From JBFXAN01 sp050184225 (GTDB taxonomy: Bacteria > Chloroflexota > Dehalococcoidia > CAUJGQ01): a stretch of DNA of 64,000 nucleotides. This document shows, piece by piece, positions 58,779 through 64,000 of this stretch. The notes beneath the pieces were generated by a model, which was not told where the DNA came from, ran no database searches, and saw only the letters and a list, made by a program, of their open reading frames with translations. Where the stretch lies: positions 62,001-126,000 of the forward strand of contig JBFXAN010000001.1 in assembly GCA_050184225.1 (NCBI GenBank), in the 5' to 3' direction. Numbering within the stretch: position 1 is the stretch's first letter; every line of letters starts with the position of its first letter. Position numbers and translations under genes: made by a program.

Positions 58779-59237
58779 ATGCCAGAGCAACGATCCAGTG
58801 CATCCGTCGATCAGGCCGAGCCCGATGCAGCGGGGCTGCGGCCGGTCGCGGAGGGTCTCTTCACCCCGATCCGGCGCCTCGGCGATCCCGTGCAACTGAT
58901 CGCCGCGCGCTGCGACACCTGCGCCGCGGTTCACTTTCCTCGGCGTGTCCTCTGCTCGAACTGCTCGTCGTCCGCGTTGCGCGAGTTGCTGGTTGGTCCC
59001 CGTGGCACGCTCTACAGCTACACCAGCCTGCCGGATGTGCCGGAGGAGCCGGAGGGCGGTCCGTACATCGTCGGGCAGGTGGTGTTCCCGGAGGGTGTCC
59101 GCGTCCAGGGCCGCCTGCGCCGATTTGCACTCGCGGACCTGGCGCTCGACCGGCCCGTGCTGGCGGTGTTGGGTGCGATCGGCGCCGGCGACGGTGAAAC
59201 GACGGTCAGCTACGTATTCCAGCCGGAGCAGACATGA
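58779..59237 (+). CDS. DUF35 OB-fold/zinc-ribbon protein
   Basis: 152 residues. Zinc site CDTCAAVHFPRRVLCSNC, OB-fold GTLYSYTSLPDVPEEPEGGP YIVGQVVF. Stop overlaps the thiolase-like start by 4 nt. Partner of the next protein, as for the pair at 37976. Confidence 0.88.
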   Translation: MPEQRSSASVDQAEPDAAGLRPVAEGLFTPIRRLGDPVQLIAARCDTCAAVHFPRRVLCSNCSSSALRELLVGPRGTLYSYTSLPDVPEEPEGGPYIVGQVVFPEGVRVQGRLRRFALADLALDRPVLAVLGAIGAGDGETTVSYVFQPEQT

Positions 59238-60361
59238 TGACCGATGTAGCCGTGATCGGCGTGGGCATGACGCGCTTTGGCAAGTACCCGGCGACACCGG
59301 TGACGGAGACCGGGCGGGAGGCGGTGCTGGCCGCGCTGGCCGATGCGGGCATTGCCTTCCGGGACGTACAGGCCGCGTACGTCGGCGCCGCCGGGCAGGG
59401 GATGACGCCGGGCACGCGCGTGCTCGGCGAGGTCGGCCTCACCGGCATCCCGATCACGACGGTGGAGAACGCCTCCGCCAGCGGCTCGGCGGCGTTTCGG
59501 GAGGCGTACCAGATGATCGCATCCGGTGAGTGCGAGATTGCACTCGCGGTCGGCGTGGGCAAGATGAGCCGGCCGATGGGCGCGCTCGGCGCGGATAGCG
59601 AGGGCGCCGGGGTGATCAAGGCGCAAGGGCCGCTGCCCCCTGCCGGAGTCTTCGCGCTGCGTGCCCGCCGGCGGATGCATGACCTGGGCACCAGCATCGA
59701 CCACTACGCGCAGGTGGCGGTGAAGAACCATCGCCATGGCTCGCTGAATCCCTACGCGCAGTTCCAGAACGTGGTCTCGCTCGAGGAGGTCCATGCCGCC
59801 CGGACCGTCGCGGACCCACTGACGGTGCTCCACTGCTGCCCGACCGGCGACGGCGCCGCCGCTGCCGTGCTCGCGAGCCGCGAGCGCGCGGAGCGTTTGG
59901 GGGTGAACCCCGTGATCACCGTCGCCGCCTGCGTGATGCGCAGCGAGCTGTACCACGGGCCGGGCGCAGAGGAGGCAGATATCACCTCGTTGACCGCACG
60001 CGCGACCTATGAGCGCGCCGGCATCGGGCCGGAGGACATCGACCTCGTCCAGATCCACGACGCCTTCACGGTCGAGGAGATTGAGTACTATGAGAGCCTC
60101 GGATTCGCGGCGCCCGGTGAGGGCGAGAAGTTGATCGCGGAGGGCGCGACCGAGATCGGCGGCCGGATTCCGTTCAGCACGGATGGGGGCCTGCTGGCAC
60201 GTGGCCACCCGATCGGCCCGACCGGACTGGCCCAGGTGTGGGAGACGGTGACACAGCTTCGCGGCGCCGCCGGGCAGCGCCAGGTTGAAGATGCCAGGGT
60301 CGGTTTCCTGCATATGATCGGCGCCGGGGGCGTCTGCTTCGGCACCATCCTCACGCGCTGA
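59234..60361 (+). CDS. Thiolase-like protein with Ser in place of catalytic Cys
   Basis: 375 residues, SCP2-type thiolase fold: DVAVIGVGMTRFGKYPATPV, TVENASASGS (normally NACASG, so position 81 is Ser, not Cys), the motif LVQIHDAFTVEEIEYYESLG, and GGLLARGHPIGPTGLAQ with the GHP His kept. A nucleophilic Cys is needed for thiolysis; without it and with a DUF35 partner, an aldolase or acyl-carrier role like Ltp2/DUF35 is likely. Confidence 0.88.
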   Translation: MMTDVAVIGVGMTRFGKYPATPVTETGREAVLAALADAGIAFRDVQAAYVGAAGQGMTPGTRVLGEVGLTGIPITTVENASASGSAAFREAYQMIASGECEIALAVGVGKMSRPMGALGADSEGAGVIKAQGPLPPAGVFALRARRRMHDLGTSIDHYAQVAVKNHRHGSLNPYAQFQNVVSLEEVHAARTVADPLTVLHCCPTGDGAAAAVLASRERAERLGVNPVITVAACVMRSELYHGPGAEEADITSLTARATYERAGIGPEDIDLVQIHDAFTVEEIEYYESLGFAAPGEGEKLIAEGATEIGGRIPFSTDGGLLARGHPIGPTGLAQVWETVTQLRGAAGQRQVEDARVGFLHMIGAGGVCFGTILTR

Positions 60362-60448
60362 TTGACTGACGAGGGATGGAGGATCGCGGCGCACGCGGCC
60401 CGCGCCGTCCGCGCATCGTCCCCTTCATCCCCGGAGGGAGGCTGTTCG

Positions 60449-61789
60449 ATGGTGAGTCTCGGCGTTCGGTCGACCGGCTGGAAGGAGCGCTACGCCGACC
60501 GCATCTGCACGGCCGACGAGGCGGTGCAGGTGGTCCGCTCGGGTGATCATGTGGCCGTCGGCAGCGCCTGGTGTACACCACCAAACCTCTGCGCGGCGCT
60601 GCTGCGGCGCAAGGCGGAACTGAGAAACGTGCAGATCCACCACGTCCTCGGACTTGTCCCCTGGAGCGGGCCGGGGACGGAGCACGCCTTCCGCGTCCAC
60701 TCCGGCTTTCTCACGCCGAACGACCGGCCACTGCTCAGCGAAGGGCGGCTGGAGTACGCGATCGGCGGTCCGTTTCGCTACTTCCGCGGTGAGGCGCCGG
60801 TCCAGCGCGCGGATGTTTGCCTGGTCCGCGTCTCCGCACCCGACGAAAACGGCTTCTGCTCCTTCGGCTCCTCGATGTGGGGCGCCAAGTCGATGGTGCA
60901 GAGCAGCCGCGTCGCGATCGCCGAGCTCGATCCCGCCGGCGTCCGCACCCAGGGGGACAACTTTGTCCACGTTTCCGCATTCGACCGGATCGTCGAGCAC
61001 GCGGGCCCGGAGCCGGCACCGCGCCAGGTGACGCGCACGGAGGAGGAGACGCGCGTCGCCGAGGTGATTAACACGATCGTGGCCGAGGAGTTGATCGAGG
61101 ACGGCGACACGATCCAGGTCGGTACGGGCACCGTCTCCGCCGGATTGGCGCACTTCCTGCAGAACAAGCACGACCTGGGTGTCCACACCGAGGTGATCTT
61201 CGGCGGCATCCCCACGCTCGTGCAGCAGGGCGTGATCACCGGCCGGCGCAAGGGCGGGCCACACCCGGAGAAGGTGGTGGGCACCGCCTTCGCCGGCTGC
61301 ACACCGGAGGAAATGACCTACGTCAATGGCAATCCTGCCTTTGAGCTCTACGATGTCTCGTACACCAACGACATCCGCACGCTGATCGCGCATGACCGTT
61401 TCGTCGCGTACAACAATGCGCTGCTGATCGACGTCACCGGACAGATGACGGCGGAGACGATCGGCACACGCATCCACAGCGGCACGGGAGGACAACTGGC
61501 GTTCGCGATCGGCGCGGCCTATTCGCGCGGCGGGCGCTATATCTGCGTGACGCCGTCGAGCTCGATCGTCAACGGCGAGCGTCGCAGCCGGATCATGCCG
61601 GTACTGTCTGAGGGGACCGCCGTGAGCGTGCCGCGCGGCTACATGGACATCGTTGTGACAGAGCAGGGGATCGCCCACCTGCGCGGGGCCACGCTGCGGC
61701 AGCGGGTGGAGCAGTTGATCGCGATCGCCCATCCCGACTTCCGCGCCGAGCTGCGTGCCCAGGCGCATGCCCTGCACGGTGTCGGCTGA
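60449..61789 (+). CDS. Acetyl-CoA hydrolase/4-hydroxybutyrate CoA-transferase family protein
   Basis: 446 residues; ATG 60449 after GGAGGGAGG. Family I CoA-transferase: SGDHVAVGSAWCTPPNLCAA LLRRKAEL, IQVGTGTVSAGLAHFL, DLGVHTEVIFGG, the tail IHSGTGGQLAFAIGAAYSRG G and the SRIMPVL region. Transfers CoA between acids via a glutamyl-CoA intermediate. 88 nt after the thiolase-like gene. Confidence 0.9.
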   Translation: MVSLGVRSTGWKERYADRICTADEAVQVVRSGDHVAVGSAWCTPPNLCAALLRRKAELRNVQIHHVLGLVPWSGPGTEHAFRVHSGFLTPNDRPLLSEGRLEYAIGGPFRYFRGEAPVQRADVCLVRVSAPDENGFCSFGSSMWGAKSMVQSSRVAIAELDPAGVRTQGDNFVHVSAFDRIVEHAGPEPAPRQVTRTEEETRVAEVINTIVAEELIEDGDTIQVGTGTVSAGLAHFLQNKHDLGVHTEVIFGGIPTLVQQGVITGRRKGGPHPEKVVGTAFAGCTPEEMTYVNGNPAFELYDVSYTNDIRTLIAHDRFVAYNNALLIDVTGQMTAETIGTRIHSGTGGQLAFAIGAAYSRGGRYICVTPSSSIVNGERRSRIMPVLSEGTAVSVPRGYMDIVVTEQGIAHLRGATLRQRVEQLIAIAHPDFRAELRAQAHALHGVG

Positions 61790-61818
61790 TGGCGCGGCGC
61801 GGCGACGGAGCACCGGCG

Positions 61819-62976
61819 ATGAGCCCTCTTGACGGGATCACCGTGGTCTCGATGGCGGAGCAGTATCCCGGTCCCTACTGCACGATGTTGCTGGCGGACA
61901 TGGGGGCGGATGTGATCCTGGTGGAGCGGCCGGGGCGCGGCGATCCGGCCCGCGGTCCGACGGGCATGTCCGACCACTTCGCCGCCCTCTCCCGGAACAA
62001 GCGGAGCATCGCCGTCGATGCTAAGCGGGAGGCGGGCCGGGAGATCATCGTCCGGCTGGCGCGCGACGCCGACGTGCTCGTCGAGGGGTTCCGCCCAGGT
62101 GTGATGGACCGGCTGGGGCTCGGCTACGCGGCGCTAGGCGAGGTCAACCCACGTCTGATCTACTGCTCGATCACCGGCTACGGTCAGGACGGTCCGTATC
62201 GTTCCCGGCCCGGGCACGACCTGTCCTATCAGGCATTGGCGGGGCTGCTCTCGTCGCTGATCCCGGCGGGGCAGTTCGACCGGCGGCCGGGAGTGGCGAT
62301 CGGTGACCTCTCCTCCGCGATGTTCGCCGCGCTGGGCATCCTCGCGGCGCTCATTGCACGAGCCCAGACCGGCCGTGGCCAGTCCATCGACGTCTCGATG
62401 ACGGACGGCCTCGTCTCGTGGATGGGCACGGCGATCACCGCCGCCCTCAGCCGGCCGGAGGCGGCGCGGGGCGCCGGCATGGGCGAGCCGGCGTACGGCG
62501 TCTTTCGCTGTGGCGACGGCCAGTACCTGACGCTCTCGATCGCCCACGAGGACCACTTCTGGCGTAACCTCTGCGCGGTGCTGGCGCGCCCCGATTTCGC
62601 CGTCCTTCCCTCGCAAGAACGGCGGCGGCGACGCGCCGAACTGAGCGAGTGGCTCCAATCCGTCCTGCTCACCCGCCCCCGTGATGCGTGGGTCGAGATC
62701 CTGATCGCGGCGGACGTGCCGGCCGGGCCGGTGCTGTCGTTGCCGGAGGTCGTCAACGACCCGCACCTGCAGGATCGGGGACTGTTTGGGCGGTTCGATG
62801 ATGGATCGGGCATGGGATACGTCGGCCATTCAACCCGCTTCTCCGAGACTCCCGCCAGCGTGCGCACGCCTCCGCCCCCACTCGGGCAGGACACTGAGCA
62901 GATCCTGGTGGCGCTCGGCTTCAGCGACGAGGAAGTCACGGCATTGCGACAACAGTCGATTGTGGCGGGTCCGTGA
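61819..62976 (+). CDS. CaiB/BaiF family CoA-transferase
   Basis: 385 residues from ATG 61819, which has GGAG 9 nt upstream and fits the family start MSPLDGITVVSMAEQYPGPY; ATG 61789 would overlap the previous stop. Catalytic-Asp segment RPGHDLSYQALAGL is intact. Part of the acyl-CoA operon with DUF35, thiolase-like and CoA-transferase genes. Confidence 0.9.
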   Translation: MSPLDGITVVSMAEQYPGPYCTMLLADMGADVILVERPGRGDPARGPTGMSDHFAALSRNKRSIAVDAKREAGREIIVRLARDADVLVEGFRPGVMDRLGLGYAALGEVNPRLIYCSITGYGQDGPYRSRPGHDLSYQALAGLLSSLIPAGQFDRRPGVAIGDLSSAMFAALGILAALIARAQTGRGQSIDVSMTDGLVSWMGTAITAALSRPEAARGAGMGEPAYGVFRCGDGQYLTLSIAHEDHFWRNLCAVLARPDFAVLPSQERRRRRAELSEWLQSVLLTRPRDAWVEILIAADVPAGPVLSLPEVVNDPHLQDRGLFGRFDDGSGMGYVGHSTRFSETPASVRTPPPPLGQDTEQILVALGFSDEEVTALRQQSIVAGP

Positions 62977-63074
62977 CGCCGGCACGCGGCGGAGAGACGG
63001 AGGACGGCGGCCGAGGATGCGGCCGGTTGGCTCTCGTTACATCCACAGGTTGATGCTTCAGATGGAGGAAGTCG

Positions 63075-63896
63075 ATGGACATGGGGTTAGCCGGCAAAGT
63101 GGCGCTTGTCACCGGCGGCGGTCAGGGTATCGGCCGCCAGATCTCGCGCACCCTCTCTGAGGAGGGTGCGCGGGTGGCGGTCAACGATGTCGTGCTGGAG
63201 AAGGCGGAGTCGACCGCTGCCGAGATCCGCGGGCGGGGTGGCGAGGCGATGGCCGTTCAAGCCGACGTCACCGATGAGAATGCCGTCAATGCCATGGTCC
63301 AGCGCGTGATCGACGGTTGGGGAGCGATCAATGTCCTCGTCAACAACGCCGGCATCCCCCTGCGCATCGGCGACCCTGCCGGTGGCGGCGGCCAGGGCGA
63401 GCGCTACTTCCCCGCCGGCGGCCGCAAGAGCTGGGACCGGACGATGAACTTGATCACCTACGGCGTGCTCAACTGTTGCCAGGCGGTGTTGCCGTGCATG
63501 GTCGAGAACAGCGGCGGCAAGATCGTGAGCATCATCTCCGACGCCGGCCGGGTCGGCGAGCCGCGGCTGACGACCTACTCGATGGCGAAGGCGGGCGTGA
63601 TCGGCTATAGCAAAGCGCTGGCGAAAGAGGTCGGCCGTCACAACATCAACGTCAACTGTGTCTCGCCGGGCGCCACAGCGACGCCGGCCACGGGCAACAT
63701 CGGCCAGAGCGAACGGACGCCGGAGCAGGAGGAGCGGATGCGGGCGATCTACCGCGTCTACCCAATGGCGCGCGGACTCAACCGGTTGGGGCTGCCGTCG
63801 GATATTGCCGATGCGGTGACGTTCCTGGTTTCGCAGCGGGCGAACTGGATCACGGGGCAGACACTCTCCGTGTCCGGCGGCTACTCGATGATGTGA
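63075..63896 (+). CDS. Short-chain dehydrogenase/reductase (SDR)
   Basis: 273 residues; ATG 63075 with GGAGGA 4 nt upstream. Rossmann motif TGGGQGIG (residues ~14-21), NNAG at 88-91, catalytic Ser/Tyr/Lys region SIISDAGRVGEPRLTTYSMA KAG, and the C-terminal ITGQTLSVSGGYSM. Classical SDR; NAD preference is suggested by ND after the second strand. Likely oxidises a 3-hydroxyacyl-CoA-like intermediate of the same pathway. Confidence 0.92.
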   Translation: MDMGLAGKVALVTGGGQGIGRQISRTLSEEGARVAVNDVVLEKAESTAAEIRGRGGEAMAVQADVTDENAVNAMVQRVIDGWGAINVLVNNAGIPLRIGDPAGGGGQGERYFPAGGRKSWDRTMNLITYGVLNCCQAVLPCMVENSGGKIVSIISDAGRVGEPRLTTYSMAKAGVIGYSKALAKEVGRHNINVNCVSPGATATPATGNIGQSERTPEQEERMRAIYRVYPMARGLNRLGLPSDIADAVTFLVSQRANWITGQTLSVSGGYSMM

Positions 63897-63906
63897 GCGA
63901 GGGGGC

Positions 63907-64000
63907 ACGGCCCTCACCCCCGACCCCTCTCCCGCCGCGCGGGAGAGGGGAGCCTGGAGTGGCCGGGAGCGCCAGCGTGTCGATCGGTCAAACTGCACCA
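63907..64000. repeat. MITE-like palindromic repeat, copy C (cut by window edge)
   Basis: Begins ACGGCCCTCACCCCCGACCC with the arm hairpin CTCTCCC...GGGAGAG; after the arm the core GGAGTGGCC.GGAGC..CAGCGTG.CGATCGGTCA aligns with the reverse complement of copy A, so it is in inverse orientation. Confidence 0.85.

Noticed and set aside
58594..58803. Short minus-strand open frame containing VAEWYNSLAPEDQTVWHV
   Set aside because: Slightly protein-like (similar to the start of RelE-type toxins) but it overlaps the promoter and start of the DUF35 gene and has no ribosome-binding site.

Overview
The window is high-GC, gene-dense bacterial DNA. No rRNA or marker phylogeny is present, so the affiliation is an inference. 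A Chloroflexota genome (Thermomicrobia/Sphaerobacter-like) fits best: archaeal-type AspRS under a T-box, a DUF4012 protein, MurT, PspAA/PspAB, many CaiB/DUF35/thiolase paralogues, Tat-type lipoprotein binding proteins and dispersed palindromic G/C-rich repeats.

Layout. 1-3569: zinc importer of the Azt type (binding protein cut by the left edge, ATPase, permease, AztD-like propeller chaperone). 3693-7715: small or metabolic genes (BFN-like protein, iron permease, amidohydrolase) and a candidate minus-strand RNA. 7928-13009: MurT carrying an in-frame 210-bp palindromic repeat, a site-2 protease, and two secreted proteins sharing an unnamed C-terminal domain. 13165-16425: envelope-stress cluster HtpX-PspAB-PspA-PspAA-membrane protein, followed by a candidate pseudoknotted RNA. 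16771-26405: zinc ribbon, peptide-binding lipoprotein, alpha/beta hydrolase, DUF4012 protein, T-box plus aspS, flippase-like protein, MFS exporter (probable CTG start) and tRNA-Gly. 26815-37068: enoyl-CoA hydratase, NMT1-like lipoprotein, two-component system, nuclease-like/phosphoribosyltransferase fusion, MaoC, M23 peptidase, HTH protein and zinc ribbon.

37208-50998: next to tRNA-Val lies a broken tyrosine integrase, then a catabolic island: a divergent operon (amidohydrolase, Cys-less thiolase, DUF35) facing a CaiB CoA-transferase and TetR, then a branched-chain-type ABC transporter (binding protein, LivH, LivM-LivG fusion, LivF), enoyl-CoA hydratase and two adjacent CaiB proteins. Three TetR-type 7-4-7 operators tie the parts together. 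The likely theme is uptake and CoA-dependent degradation of an organic acid; the substrate cannot be read from sequence.

51438-64000: Dpp-type peptide/opine importer, Lrp regulator, a toxin-antitoxin cassette lodged between two copies of an acyl-CoA dehydrogenase 3' end, PHP phosphoesterase, a second DUF35/thiolase-like pair, two CoA-transferases and an SDR. This looks like a second acyl-CoA catabolic operon.

Repeats are a strong theme: one MITE-like family (8088, 23708, 26530, 63907) that twice contributes coding sequence, and several long hairpins at gene ends, one of which supplies the stop codons of both convergent genes beside it.
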